A stretch of DNA of 64,000 bases from Clusia tigrina (GCA_920105625.2 OV050032.1:108236542-108300541); one strand, 5' to 3'; numbered from the stretch's first letter, positions 16,778 to 27,314 are shown. Program-made: numbers and translations. The notes: generated from the letters alone by a model not told the origin.

Positions 16778-18688
16778 TTATTGTAATATATTATATTTTT
16801 TCAATAAATGATAACTTGACAAAGGATGTGGTTTTTTATTATAATTTTTTAAATTTTTATATGATCTCCACTTATAAATAAACATTCTAGATCTAAAAGC
16901 TTTATCATTTGGGAATACATCGTTATTTGATAGAACAATAATTGGTGTTCGCATGACTACAGTATCATTTGAATATTTAACTTTAGCTGCAACAGTATCT
17001 CCACCAAATAACATTTTTAATGTTTCAGTTGCTGACGGCTCCAGTATAGGTTCGTTCCATAGAATTATTCTCTTGTCAACGCATTCCATTAATGGAAAAG
17101 AACTATAACGATTAAAATTGCCAACTTGGCCAAAATTTAAACAAAAATGAATAAAAGTATCAAAAAAATAATTTTTACCAGCATTTGGAGGTGATAATAT
17201 AAATAAAGTATTTTTTTTAGGAATATTTTTATCAATAACATTATATAAATTAATTAAAAATTTTATTATTTCATTATAATCATTATAAAATTGAAATTTT
17301 AATAAGTCATCTAAAATATTTACTGATTCTTGAATAGAATAATAATAATTATATAAATTACCTACTGGTGCGTTGAAAATTAAATTTTGTGGTTCAACAG
17401 ATTGCAAATATAAAAAAATTTCCTGGAAAGTTAAATTATTTATATAGTTATTTACTATTCTTATACAATTTTTTATTAAAGTAGAATTTAAGTCAAAGAA
17501 CCGAAATTGCGAAGATAGCCACATTGATGTATTTAAAATATGGCTTATGGGAGCTGTTGGATGTTCTTTTAGAAAATCAATTATTTTGTCTCCCTTTCCT
17601 CTCTTTTGACATTTGGTATCTGTTGTAACTGATTCGTTACAGATACTAATAACTTCATTATTGTTTTGTAATTGGGATCCAAAGGAGATTGGATTATAAA
17701 TGTTGAACGAAAATTCGCTTCCGTCCACCATTCCTTCTTCGGCTTCTTGCAGATCTTGGAAAAATCGTATACATCTAGTTTCACAACTTGGAAACCACGT
17801 TCCCCCGGCGATGTTATAGTATATGTACTCCCTGGAATCTTTCTGCAAATAGATTGACAGATTGATCCAGTGCTGGAGCGTGAATTTCCAACTTGGAATA
17901 ACGCGTCGAGCGAATCTTCTAGTGATACGTTCCTGGAAGCAGGAATTGAAGGAACATCGGCAGGAATTGTTGGAGTAATTGCAGTCGTGGATGACATGGA
18001 TGTGATTCCCGTGATGTGCGATGATGAGGATGGTCCCTGAAAATTTTCTACATAATTGTTGGTAATCCATGTTGATGTTTCCAACGTCATAGATTGTTCC
18101 AAATACATCGTGGACCACTCGCTGTTTAATAGGATTATGATTAAATGCTTCAACGAATACTTGCCTAATTCTTTCCTTTGGGCAAGAATTATTTTCTGTG
18201 CATACAGGAGGGAGTCCATCAACGTATGTAGAGATCGTTTCGCCTCGTACTGCTTCTGTTTCAAAGAGAGAGAGATCAAAATCTCCAATGTTGTATTCGC
18301 ATGAAGAAGGAATTCCTTTGTCCATAGCAGCATCACCAATGAAAGAAGCGAAATATGCGTTGAGTTCTCTGGAAGAAGACTCGCCTTTTTCATTTCTGCT
18401 TCGACATCCAATTTCTTTTTTTTGGTCATCTCCTGATTGTCCTCTGCTTTCCTTTTCTTCCGTTTCTCCTTCACTATCGTCTCCTCCACTGCTTGCGTAT
18501 TCGGCATTACTGATACTTCTTCGTAATCGCTTAATCTTTGTCCAAGTTGAATCTCCTGCTCGTTTTCTGACTCCAATGGAGAATCGTCGTCTAATACTAC
18601 TGGCTCGCGAATCGTCACTTTTTTCGTCGGTGCCATTTTCTTCACTTGAATAATTATACGAACACTCACTTTCGCTACTAGAATTCAT
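16778..18688 (-). CDS. NS1: NS1 nickase-helicase, copy 4
   Basis: Intact 636 aa (N18, E75). A silent change in the Lys/Glu codons near residue 170 alters NS2. This copy is the first whose NS end meets a VP end instead of another NS end (copy 5). Confidence 0.93.
   Translation of the reverse strand: MNSSSESECSYNYSSEENGTDEKSDDSRASSIRRRFSIGVRKRAGDSTWTKIKRLRRSISNAEYASSGGDDSEGETEEKESRGQSGDDQKKEIGCRSRNEKGESSSRELNAYFASFIGDAAMDKGIPSSCEYNIGDFDLSLFETEAVRGETISTYVDGLPPVCTENNSCPKERIRQVFVEAFNHNPIKQRVVHDVFGTIYDVGNINMDYQQLCRKFSGTILIIAHHGNHIHVIHDCNYSNNSCRCSFNSCFQERITRRFARRVIPSWKFTLQHWINLSIYLQKDSREYIYYNIAGGTWFPSCETRCIRFFQDLQEAEEGMVDGSEFSFNIYNPISFGSQLQNNNEVISICNESVTTDTKCQKRGKGDKIIDFLKEHPTAPISHILNTSMWLSSQFRFFDLNSTLIKNCIRIVNNYINNLTFQEIFLYLQSVEPQNLIFNAPVGNLYNYYYSIQESVNILDDLLKFQFYNDYNEIIKFLINLYNVIDKNIPKKNTLFILSPPNAGKNYFFDTFIHFCLNFGQVGNFNRYSSFPLMECVDKRIILWNEPILEPSATETLKMLFGGDTVAAKVKYSNDTVVMRTPIIVLSNNDVFPNDKAFRSRMFIYKWRSYKNLKNYNKKPHPLSSYHLLKKYNILQ
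17581..18636 (-). CDS. NS2: NS2, copy 4
   Basis: Intact 351-aa frame with one conservative private change, Lys to Arg in the AQKKELG segment (AQRKELG here). Confidence 0.84.
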   Translation of the reverse strand: MAPTKKVTIREPVVLDDDSPLESENEQEIQLGQRLSDYEEVSVMPNTQAVEETIVKEKRKKRKAEDNQEMTKKKKLDVEAEMKKASLLPENSTHISLLSLVMLLWTKEFLLHANTTLEILISLSLKQKQYEAKRSLHTLMDSLLYAQKIILAQRKELGKYSLKHLIIILLNSEWSTMYLEQSMTLETSTWITNNYVENFQGPSSSSHITGITSMSSTTAITPTIPADVPSIPASRNVSLEDSLDALFQVGNSRSSTGSICQSICRKIPGSTYTITSPGERGFQVVKLDVYDFSKICKKPKKEWWTEANFRSTFIIQSPLDPNYKTIMKLLVSVTNQLQQIPNVKREERETK

Positions 18689-18715
18689 TTAAGTTACTTG
18701 AGAAATTTATTGCGC

Positions 18716-18722
18716 TTATATA
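18716..18722 (-). promoter_or_regulatory. NS promoter TATA box, copy 4
   Basis: TATATAA upstream of minus-strand NS1; GACTAATTTT flank, adjoining the truncated hairpin. Confidence 0.7.
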
Positions 18723-18749
18723 CTCTTTTGCAAAATTAGTCGTTAACTA

Positions 18750-18928
18750 TGCGCAGTAAAAATAATAAAACATTATGGCGACGACGACGACGACGTCGAT
18801 GCCGACAGCGCAGTCAATAGTGGCAAAGCTGAATTTTCCTATTCATGGCTTAGCTATATCATGGCCTTCGGCCGATAGCTGTCGTCGTCGTCGTCGTCGC
18901 CATAATGTTTTATTATTTTTACTGCGCA
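18750..18928. repeat. Truncated terminal palindrome, NS/VP (head-to-tail) junction of copies 4 and 5 (179 nt)
   Basis: The left arm is complete and the loop is form B up to GATAGCTG, then jumps directly into the GTC triplets of the right arm. The end of the loop and the inner right arm (about 49 nt) are missing, so the stem can pair only in its outer GAC/GTC and AT part. NS-side sequence lies on the left and VP-side sequence on the right. Confidence 0.92.
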
Positions 18929-19039
18929 TATAATACTATAACGTAAACATGAAGTCACGTTGCACGTTAAAAACCAGTATAATACAATGTTGCTAAGTAA
19001 TACAATGTTGCTAAGATAATTTATTGCGCATATTGGTAT

Positions 19040-19050
19040 TATTTAAATAA
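19040..19050 (+). promoter_or_regulatory. VP promoter TATA-like element, copy 5
   Basis: TATTTAAATAA at the standard spacing; the VP promoter is intact although the hairpin before it is truncated. Confidence 0.5.
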
Positions 19051-19074
19051 TTTTAAAATGGTTTTGCTGTTAGT

Positions 19075-21087
19075 ATGGTGTTATATCATAGCAGCGACGG
19101 ATACACATTTCCAGGTCATAATTACTTGGGGCCAGGCAACACAGTATACAAAGACGACGAACCGGTTGATGAAGTTGATTTTGACGCATACATTCACGAT
19201 TTAACATATGAATTAGCAACAACAAAGGAACAAATAAGAGAAGCTGATCGTGTTGCAATTAATTCATTTATATCTGATTATCATAAAAACGGATCATTAG
19301 CTGAATTAACTGGAATTGTTGGATTATCATTGAAATATGGTTTTGAAAGTGTGTTTGGTGTACAATATCCTAGAATGCAAGGAGAAAAAGAGAAAACTTT
19401 ACCTCAATTAATATATGCTTCACGAGAAAGACATTTTGCACAAGAGTGGGCACGTATAAAAGATACACCAGATAAAGGCGGATATCGAAATTTTCAAGAA
19501 TTTAAAGCAAACGCATTAATAAGTAAACAAATCTACGATAGTTATAAAGTTGGAGGATACTATTATAAAGCTTTAGAAAGAGATTTTAATGCAAACCGCG
19601 CCGGAACCAATAACGGACCACCCGCCAAGAGACCAAGATCTGATCCAGATAGTGAATCTGATTCAAGTGTTGAACACGATCCTTTATTCGTTGAAAAAAC
19701 TAATCATCCTAATAGTGCTTCTTCTAATATGGATGTTGATCAAGAAAATATTCATCAGCAAAGTGGTTCAGGTCGTGGCCCGAATACAGGGGCGCGATCG
19801 GGTGCAACAGGAAGTGGAGATTCCTCTACTACGGGTATCACATGGATAAGACCTAGTACACCATGTTCTAGTAATTATATGCATTTTTCAAAGACCAAAA
19901 TATTAGTAAGTTATGGTTATAGTACTGAGAACATTCAAACTTCACAAACAATTGATCAAATTACTACACCTTTAGCTCTAATTCCAGTTGATTTTATACC
20001 TTTTTATCTAAGTGAAGCTGAATATGATATGTTACCGACAACTGCAGAAGTAATGAAAGCTACATGCCAAGTAACTCCATTAGGTACTCGTACTGCTTTT
20101 GACATTGGTTCAACTGTGACTGGAACTGCAACTTCAGAATATGTACCAATTGGATTGGTAGCAGAAGGATTAAATAAAACATTTTATGGAAAAAATGTAA
20201 AATATACTTCAGCTGGAACAGATCCGATGAGAGTAACTGGATTGGAAACAATTGATGTTACTGAAATGTACCAAAAATATTATAAACACATTCCATCAAA
20301 TGCACTATGTGTTCCAACACCAATTGAACAATACTTTGTCCATGAATGGAACCGAGAAAGAAATCCAGATGATGGCAAATATCCAGAATATATAATTCAT
20401 GATAAAGGAAGTGTGAGAATGGATGAAAAAGTTCACCAGTTCTTAATAAATCAATCAATAGGAATCCCAATTGCAAATTATGAATATAGACCAAAAAGTG
20501 GATTTATAAAACGTGGTAAAGAACATTTTGTCCCATATACGAGACAAAAATATAAAGTTCATTCTTCAAAAATTAGACCACATAGTCATGTACTACAATT
20601 CTTTAAAGCTGGCAATAAACCAATATCTGGAGATATAGGTTTAAGTAAAAGTGCAACAACACCTATCGTAATTAATAATATAAATGATGTATATGCTAGA
20701 ACAATAGAATCATATGGTACATATCATCCAATAAGAGGTGGATTCGGTTATGATACACAACCTCAATTACATGTGGGGTTAATTGCAACTCCTCAATTAA
20801 AACCAACAGATAATTCAACTAGTTATTTAAATAGCGCATGTTATTGGAAAGTAGAATGTTCAATAGACATTAAATGTAATATTACATCAGCATTTGGCAA
20901 AGGATTTAGTGTTAGTTGGCCTTTAGAAGCAACTTTTTGTGCTAATTATGATAGAGCTTACACAGATGGTCAAACATTATTCGGCGTTACAGATGACGAT
21001 AATGGAAAAGTAAATGCAATTTTAAATGAAGAAGATGAAGATGAAGAATATGATGTTATAAATAAAACACAACATTTAAATTTATAA
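19075..21087 (+). CDS. VP: VP capsid protein with PLA2 domain, copy 5
   Basis: Intact 670 aa, type B: T49, S214, A329, D433, D560, D598. It shares all of these, and several silent changes near the start (GCAGCGACGG, GACGCATAC), with the broken VP of copy 7, so the two are sister copies. PLA2 residues are complete. Confidence 0.93.
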   Translation: MVLYHSSDGYTFPGHNYLGPGNTVYKDDEPVDEVDFDAYIHDLTYELATTKEQIREADRVAINSFISDYHKNGSLAELTGIVGLSLKYGFESVFGVQYPRMQGEKEKTLPQLIYASRERHFAQEWARIKDTPDKGGYRNFQEFKANALISKQIYDSYKVGGYYYKALERDFNANRAGTNNGPPAKRPRSDPDSESDSSVEHDPLFVEKTNHPNSASSNMDVDQENIHQQSGSGRGPNTGARSGATGSGDSSTTGITWIRPSTPCSSNYMHFSKTKILVSYGYSTENIQTSQTIDQITTPLALIPVDFIPFYLSEAEYDMLPTTAEVMKATCQVTPLGTRTAFDIGSTVTGTATSEYVPIGLVAEGLNKTFYGKNVKYTSAGTDPMRVTGLETIDVTEMYQKYYKHIPSNALCVPTPIEQYFVHEWNRERNPDDGKYPEYIIHDKGSVRMDEKVHQFLINQSIGIPIANYEYRPKSGFIKRGKEHFVPYTRQKYKVHSSKIRPHSHVLQFFKAGNKPISGDIGLSKSATTPIVINNINDVYARTIESYGTYHPIRGGFGYDTQPQLHVGLIATPQLKPTDNSTSYLNSACYWKVECSIDIKCNITSAFGKGFSVSWPLEATFCANYDRAYTDGQTLFGVTDDDNGKVNAILNEEDEDEEYDVINKTQHLNL

Positions 21088-21096
21088 TTTTATTTT

Positions 21097-23007
21097 TTAT
21101 TGTAATATATTATATTTTTTCAATAAATGATAACTTGACAAAGGATGTGGTTTTTTATTATAATTTTTTAAATTTTTATATGATCTCCACTTATAAATAA
21201 ACATTCTAGATCTAAAAGCTTTATCATTTGGGAATACATCGTTATTTGATAGAACAATAATTGGTGTTCGCATGACTACAGTATCATTTGAATATTTAAC
21301 TTTAGCTGCAACAGTATCTCCACCAAATAACATTTTTAATGTTTCAGTTGCTGACGGCTCCAGTATAGGTTCGTTCCATAGAATTATTCTCTTGTCAACG
21401 CATTCCATTAATGGAAAAGAACTATAACGATTAAAATTGCCAACTTGGCCAAAATTTAAACAAAAATGTATAAAAGTATCAAAAAAATAATTTTTACCAG
21501 CATTTGGAGGTGATAATATAAATAAAGTATTTTTTTTAGGAATATTTTTATCAATAACATTATATAAATTAATTAAAAATTTTATTATTTCATTATAATC
21601 ATTATAAAATTGAAATTTTAATAAGTCATCTAAAATATTTACTGATTCTTGAATAGAATAATAATAATTATATAAATTACCTACTGGTGCGTTGAAAATT
21701 AAATTTTGTGGTTCAACAGATTGTAAATATAAAAAAATTTCCTGGAAAGTTAAATTATTTATATAGTTATTTACTATTCTAATACAATTTTTTATTAAAG
21801 TAGAATTTAAGTCAAAGAACCGAAATTGCGAAGATAGCCACATTGATGTATTTAAAATATGGCTTATGGGAGCTGTTGGATGTTCTTTTAGAAAATCAAT
21901 TATTTTGTCTCCCTTTCCTCTCTTTTGACATTTGGTATCTGTTGTAACTGATTCGTTACAGATACTAATAACTTCATTATTGTTTTGTAATTGGGATCCA
22001 AAGGAGATTGGATTATAAATGTTGAACGAAAATTCGCTTCCGTCCACCATTCCTTCTTCGGCTTCTTGCAGATCTTGGAAAAATCGTATACATCTAGTTT
22101 CACAACTTGGAAACCACGTTCCCCCGGCGATGTTATAGTATATGTACTCCCTGGAATCTTTCTGCAAATAGATTGACAGATTGATCCAGTGCTGGAGCGT
22201 GAATTTCCAACTTGGAATAACGCGTCGAGCGAATCTTCTAGTGATACGTTCCTGGAAGCAGGAATTGAAGGAACATCGGCAGGAATTGTTGGAGTAATTG
22301 CAGTCGTGGATGACATGGATGTGATTCCCGTGATGTGCGATGATGAGGATGGTCCCTGAAAATTTTCTAAATAATTGTTGGTAATCCATGTTGATGTTTC
22401 CAACGTCATAGATTGTTCCAAATACATCGTGGACCACTCGCTGTTTAATAGGATTATGATTAAATGCTTCAACGAATACTTGCCTAATTCTTTCTTTTGG
22501 GCAAGAATTATTTTCTGTGCATACAGGAGGGAGTCCATCAACGTATGTAGAGATCGTTTCGCCTCGTACTGCTTCTGTTTCAAAGAGAGAGAGATCAAAA
22601 TCTCCAATGTTGTATTCGCATGAAGAAGGAATTCCTTTGTCCATAGCAGCATCACCAATGAAAGAAGCGAAATATGCGTTGAGTTCTCTGGAAGAAGACT
22701 CGCCTTTTTCATTTCTGCTTCGACATCCAATTTCTTTTTTTTGGTCATCTCCTGATTGTCCTCTGCTTTCCTTTTCTTCCGTGTCTCCTTCACTATCGTC
22801 TCCTCCACTGCTTGCGTATTCGGCATTACTGATACTTCTTCGTAATCGCTTAATCTTTGTCCAAGTTGAATCTCCTGCTCGTTTTCTGACTCCAATGGAG
22901 AATCGTCGTCTAATACTACTGGCTCGCGAATCGTCACTTTTTTCGTCGGTGCCATCTTCTTCACTTGAATAATTATACGAACACTCACTTTCGCTACTAG
23001 AATTCAT
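21097..23007 (-). CDS. NS1: NS1 nickase-helicase, copy 5
   Basis: Full-length frame with D18 and D75, plus a private C213F just before the HUH strand. The same base changes Val to Leu in NS2. Catalytic and helicase motifs are intact. Confidence 0.92.
   Translation of the reverse strand: MNSSSESECSYNYSSEEDGTDEKSDDSRASSIRRRFSIGVRKRAGDSTWTKIKRLRRSISNAEYASSGGDDSEGDTEEKESRGQSGDDQKKEIGCRSRNEKGESSSRELNAYFASFIGDAAMDKGIPSSCEYNIGDFDLSLFETEAVRGETISTYVDGLPPVCTENNSCPKERIRQVFVEAFNHNPIKQRVVHDVFGTIYDVGNINMDYQQLFRKFSGTILIIAHHGNHIHVIHDCNYSNNSCRCSFNSCFQERITRRFARRVIPSWKFTLQHWINLSIYLQKDSREYIYYNIAGGTWFPSCETRCIRFFQDLQEAEEGMVDGSEFSFNIYNPISFGSQLQNNNEVISICNESVTTDTKCQKRGKGDKIIDFLKEHPTAPISHILNTSMWLSSQFRFFDLNSTLIKNCIRIVNNYINNLTFQEIFLYLQSVEPQNLIFNAPVGNLYNYYYSIQESVNILDDLLKFQFYNDYNEIIKFLINLYNVIDKNIPKKNTLFILSPPNAGKNYFFDTFIHFCLNFGQVGNFNRYSSFPLMECVDKRIILWNEPILEPSATETLKMLFGGDTVAAKVKYSNDTVVMRTPIIVLSNNDVFPNDKAFRSRMFIYKWRSYKNLKNYNKKPHPLSSYHLLKKYNILQ
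21900..22955 (-). CDS. NS2: NS2, copy 5
   Basis: Intact 351-aa frame with Thr58 in the basic cluster and a private Val-to-Leu change in NNYVENF (NNYLENF here). Confidence 0.84.
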   Translation of the reverse strand: MAPTKKVTIREPVVLDDDSPLESENEQEIQLGQRLSDYEEVSVMPNTQAVEETIVKETRKKRKAEDNQEMTKKKKLDVEAEMKKASLLPENSTHISLLSLVMLLWTKEFLLHANTTLEILISLSLKQKQYEAKRSLHTLMDSLLYAQKIILAQKKELGKYSLKHLIIILLNSEWSTMYLEQSMTLETSTWITNNYLENFQGPSSSSHITGITSMSSTTAITPTIPADVPSIPASRNVSLEDSLDALFQVGNSRSSTGSICQSICRKIPGSTYTITSPGERGFQVVKLDVYDFSKICKKPKKEWWTEANFRSTFIIQSPLDPNYKTIMKLLVSVTNQLQQIPNVKREERETK

Positions 23008-23034
23008 TTAAGTTACTTGAGAAATTTACTGCGC

Positions 23035-23041
23035 TTATATA
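23035..23041 (-). promoter_or_regulatory. NS promoter TATA box, copy 5
   Basis: TATATAA followed by GCGCAGTAAATT, the variant otherwise seen only in copy 1; GACTTATTTT flank. Confidence 0.7.
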
Positions 23042-23068
23042 CTCTTTTGCAAAATAAGTCGTTAACTA

Positions 23069-23296
23069 TGCGCAGTAAAAATAATAAAACATTATGGCGA
23101 CGACGACGACGACGACGATGCCGACAGCGCAGTCAATAGTGGCTAAGCTGAATTTTCCATTCGGCAGCTATCGGCCGAAGGCCATGATATAGCTAAGCCA
23201 TGAATAGGAAAATTCAGCTTAGCCACTATTGACTGCGCTGTCGGCATCGTCGTCGTCGTCGTCGTCGCCATAATGTTTTATTATTTTTACTGCGCA
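23069..23296. repeat. Terminal palindrome, NS/NS junction of copies 5 and 6 (228 nt, loop form A, paired arm variant)
   Basis: Complete. Both arms carry the same change relative to other hairpins: GTGGCTAAGCTG on the left and CAGCTTAGCCAC on the right (others GTGGCAAAGCTG / CAGCTTTGCCAC). The change is compensated across the stem. Confidence 0.93.
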
Positions 23297-23323
23297 TAGT
23301 TAACGACTTATTTTGCAAAAGAG

Positions 23324-23330
23324 TATATAA
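23324..23330 (+). promoter_or_regulatory. NS promoter TATA box, copy 6
   Basis: TATATAA with GCGCAATAAATT downstream; unlike mirrored copy 5 it lacks the GCGCAGTAAATT variant. Confidence 0.7.
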
Positions 23331-23357
23331 GCGCAATAAATTTCTCAAGTAACTTAA

Positions 23358-25268
23358 ATGAATTCTAGTAGCGAAAGTGAGTGTTCGTATAATTATTCAA
23401 GTGAAGAAGATGGCACCGACGAAAAAAGTGACGATTCGCGAGCCAGTAGTATTAGACGACGATTCTCCATTGGAGTCAGAAAACGAGCAGGAGATTCAAC
23501 TTGGACAAAGATTAAGCGATTACGAAGAAGTATCAGTAATGCCGAATACGCAAGCAGTGGAGGAGACGATAGTGAAGGAGAAACGGAAGAAAAGGAAAGC
23601 AGAGGACAATCAGGAGATGACCAAAAAAAAGAAATTGGATGTCGAAGCAGAAATGAAAAAGGCGAGTCTTCTTCCAGAGAACTCAACGCATATTTCGCTT
23701 CTTTCATTGGTGATGCTGCTATGGACAAAGGAATTCCTTCTTCATGCGAATACAACATTGGAGATTTTGATCTCTCTCTCTTTGAAACAGAAGCAGTACG
23801 AGGCGAAACGATCTCTACATACGTTGATGGACTCCCTCCTGTATGCACAGAAAATAATTCTTGCCCAAAAGAAAGAATTAGGCAAGTATTCGTTGAAGCA
23901 TTTAATCATAATCCTATTAAACAGCGAGTGGTGCACGATGTATTTGGAACAATCTATGACGTTGGAAACATCAACATGGATTACCAACAATTATGTAGAA
24001 AATTTTCAGGGACCATCCTCATCATCGCACATCACGGGAATCACATCCATGTCATCCACGACTGCAATTACTCCAACAATTCCTGCCGATGTTCCTTCAA
24101 TTCCTGCTTCCAGGAACGTATCACTAGAAGATTCGCTCGACGCGTTATTCCAAGTTGGAAATTCACGCTCCAGCACTGGATCAATCTGTCAATCTATTTG
24201 CAGAAAGATTCCAGGGAGTACATATACTATAACATCGCCGGGGGAACGTGGTTTCCAAGTTGTGAAACTAGATGTATACGATTTTTCCAAGATCTGCAAG
24301 AAGCCGAAGAAGGAATGGTGGACGGAAGCGAATTTTCGTTCAACATTTATAATCCAATCTCCTTTGGATCCCAATTACAAAACAATAATGAAGTTATTAG
24401 TATCTGTAACGAATCAGTTACAACAGATACCAAATGTCAAAAGAGAGGAAAGGGAGACAAAATAATTGATTTTCTAAAAGAACATCCAACAGCTCCCATA
24501 AGCCATATTTTAAATACATCAATGTGGCTATCTTCGCAATTTCGGTTCTTTGACTTAAATTCTACTTTAATAAAAAATTGTATAAGAATAGTAAATAACT
24601 ATATAAATAATTTAACTTTCCAGGAAATTTTTTTATATTTACAATCTGTTGAACCACAAAATTTAATTTTCAACGCACCAGTAGGTAATTTATATAATTA
24701 TTATTATTCTATTCAAGAATCAGTAAATATTTTAGATGACTTATTAAAATTTCAATTTTATAATGATTATAATGAAATAATAAAATTTTTAATTAATTTA
24801 TATAATGTTATTGATAAAAATATTCCTAAAAAAAATACTTTATTTATATTATCACCTCCAAATGCTGGTAAAAATTATTTTTTTGATACTTTTATTCATT
24901 TTTGTTTAAATTTTGGCCAAGTTGGCAATTTTAATCGTTATAGTTCTTTTCCATTAATGGAATGCGTTGACAAGAGAATAATTCTATAGAACGAACCTAT
25001 ACTGGAGCCGTCAGCAACTGAAACATTAAAAATGTTATTTGGTGGAGATACTGTTGCAGCTAAAGTTAAATATTCAAATGATACTGTAGTCATGCGAACA
25101 CCAATTATTGTTCTATCAAATAACGATGTATTCCCAAATGATAAAGCTTTTAGATCTAGAATGTTTATTTATAAGTGGAGATCATATAAAAATTTAAAAA
25201 ATTATATTAAAAAACCACATCCTTTGTCAAGTTATCATTTATTGAAAAAATATAATATATTACAATAA
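23358..25268 (+). pseudogene. NS1: NS1, copy 6, nonsense mutation at codon 544
   Basis: The first 543 codons are intact, then Trp544 (TGG) reads TAG at 24987-24989. This removes the end of Walker B, motif B' and sensor N588, so helicase activity should be lost while the HUH nickase domain could still be made. The remaining frame to 25268 is open and carries a further N617I change. Haplotype D18, E75. Confidence 0.92.
23410..24465 (+). CDS. NS2: NS2, copy 6
   Basis: Intact, because it ends about 520 nt before the NS1 stop mutation. Private Ser-to-Cys change in SEWSTMY (SEWCTMY here), silent in NS1. Confidence 0.84.
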   Translation: MAPTKKVTIREPVVLDDDSPLESENEQEIQLGQRLSDYEEVSVMPNTQAVEETIVKEKRKKRKAEDNQEMTKKKKLDVEAEMKKASLLPENSTHISLLSLVMLLWTKEFLLHANTTLEILISLSLKQKQYEAKRSLHTLMDSLLYAQKIILAQKKELGKYSLKHLIIILLNSEWCTMYLEQSMTLETSTWITNNYVENFQGPSSSSHITGITSMSSTTAITPTIPADVPSIPASRNVSLEDSLDALFQVGNSRSSTGSICQSICRKIPGSTYTITSPGERGFQVVKLDVYDFSKICKKPKKEWWTEANFRSTFIIQSPLDPNYKTIMKLLVSVTNQLQQIPNVKREERETK

Positions 25269-25277
25269 AAAATAAAA

Positions 25278-27290
25278 TTATAAATTTAAATGTTGTGTTT
25301 TATTTATAACATCATATTCTTCATCTTCATCTTCTTCATTTAAAATTGCATTTACTTTTCCATTATCGTCATCTGTAACGCCGAATAATGTTTGACCATC
25401 TGTGTAAGCTCTGTCATAATTAGCACAAAAAGTTGCTTCTAAAGGCCAACTAACACTAAATCCTTTGCCAAATGCTGATGTAATATTACATTTAATTTCT
25501 ATTGAACATTCTACTTTCCAATAACATGCGCTATTTAAATAACTAGTTGAATTATCTGTTGGTTTTAATTGAGGAGTTGCAATTAACCCCACATGTAATT
25601 GAGGTTGTGTCTCATAACCGAATCCACCTCTTATTGGATGATATGTACCATATGATTCTATTGTTCTAGCATATACATCATTTATATTATTAATTACGAT
25701 AGGTGTTGTTGCACTTTTACTTAAACCTATATCTCCAGATATTGGTTTATTGCCAGCTTTAAAGAATTGTAGTACATGACTATGTGGTCTAATTTTTGAA
25801 GAATGAACTTTATATTTTTGTCTCGTATATGGGACAAAATGTTCTTTACCACGTTTTATAAATCCACTTTTTGGTCTATATTCATAATTTGCAATTGGGA
25901 TTCCTATTGATTGATTTATTAAAAACTGGTGAACTTTTTCATCCATTCTCACACTTCCTTTATCATGAATTATATATTCTGGATATTTGCCTTCATCTGG
26001 ATTTCTTTCTCGGTTCCATTCATGGACAAAGTATTGTTCAATTGGTGTTGGAACACATAGTGCATTTGATGGAATGTGTTTATAATATTTTTGGTACATT
26101 TCAGTAACATCAATTGTTTCCAATCCAGTTACTCTCATCGGATCTGTTCCAGCTGAAGTATATTTTACATTTTTTCCATAAAATGTTTTATTTAATCCTT
26201 CTGCTACCAATCCAATTGGTACATATTCTGAAGTTGCAGTTCCAGTCACAGTTGAACCAATGTCAAAAGCAGTACGAGTACCTAATGGAGTTACTTGGCA
26301 TGTAACTTTCATTACTTCTGCAGTTGTCGGTAACATATCATATTCAGCTTCACTTAGATAAAAAGGTATAAAATCAACTGGAATTAGAGCTAAAGGTGTA
26401 GTAATTTGATCAATTGTTTGTGAAGTTTGAATGTTCTCAGTACTATAACCATAACTGACTAATATTTTGGTCTTTGAAAAATGCATATAATTACTAGAAC
26501 ATGGTGTACTAGGTCTTATCCATGTGATACCCGTAGTAGAGGAATCTCCACTTCCTGTTGCACCCGATCGCGCCCCTGTATTCGGGCCACGACCTGAACC
26601 ACTTTGCTGATGAATATTTTCTTGATCAACATCCATATTAGAAGAAGCAGTATTAGGATGATTAGTTTTTTCAACGAATAAAGGATCGTGTTCAACACTT
26701 GAATCAGATTCACTATCTGGATCAGATCTTGGTCTCTTGGCGGGTGGTCCGTTATTGGTTCCGGCGCGGTTTGCATTAAAATCTCTTTCTAAAGCTTTAT
26801 AATAGTATCCTCCAACTTTATAACTATCGTAGATTTGTTTACTTATTAATGCGTTTGCTTTAAATTCTTGAAAATTTCGATATCCGCCTTTATCTGGTGT
26901 ATCTTTTATACGTGCCCACTCTTGTGCAAAATGTCTTTCTCGTGAAGCATATATTAATTGAGGTAAAGTTTTCTCTTTTTCTCCTTGCATTCTAGGATAT
27001 TGTACACCAAACACACTTTCAAAACCATATTTCAATGATAATCCAACAATTCCAGTTAATTCAGCTAATGATCCGTTCTTATGATAATCAGATATAAATG
27101 AATTAATTGCAACACGATCAGCTTCTCTTATTTGTTCCTTTGTTATTGCTAATTCATATGTTAAATCGTGAATGTATGCATCAAAATCAACTTCATCAAC
27201 CGGTTCGTCGTCTTTGTATACTGTGTTGCCTGGCCCCAAGTAATTATGACCTGGAAATGTGTATCCGTCACTGCTATGATATAACACCAT
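25278..27290 (-). CDS. VP: VP capsid protein with PLA2 domain, copy 6
   Basis: Intact 670 aa with the same diagnostic residues as copy 3 (E433, E560, E598). It is the only gene pair in which VP survives beside a dead NS1. Confidence 0.93.
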   Translation of the reverse strand: MVLYHSSDGYTFPGHNYLGPGNTVYKDDEPVDEVDFDAYIHDLTYELAITKEQIREADRVAINSFISDYHKNGSLAELTGIVGLSLKYGFESVFGVQYPRMQGEKEKTLPQLIYASRERHFAQEWARIKDTPDKGGYRNFQEFKANALISKQIYDSYKVGGYYYKALERDFNANRAGTNNGPPAKRPRSDPDSESDSSVEHDPLFVEKTNHPNTASSNMDVDQENIHQQSGSGRGPNTGARSGATGSGDSSTTGITWIRPSTPCSSNYMHFSKTKILVSYGYSTENIQTSQTIDQITTPLALIPVDFIPFYLSEAEYDMLPTTAEVMKVTCQVTPLGTRTAFDIGSTVTGTATSEYVPIGLVAEGLNKTFYGKNVKYTSAGTDPMRVTGLETIDVTEMYQKYYKHIPSNALCVPTPIEQYFVHEWNRERNPDEGKYPEYIIHDKGSVRMDEKVHQFLINQSIGIPIANYEYRPKSGFIKRGKEHFVPYTRQKYKVHSSKIRPHSHVLQFFKAGNKPISGDIGLSKSATTPIVINNINDVYARTIESYGTYHPIRGGFGYETQPQLHVGLIATPQLKPTDNSTSYLNSACYWKVECSIEIKCNITSAFGKGFSVSWPLEATFCANYDRAYTDGQTLFGVTDDDNGKVNAILNEEDEDEEYDVINKTQHLNL

Positions 27291-27314
27291 ACTAACAGCA
27301 AAACCATTTTAAAA

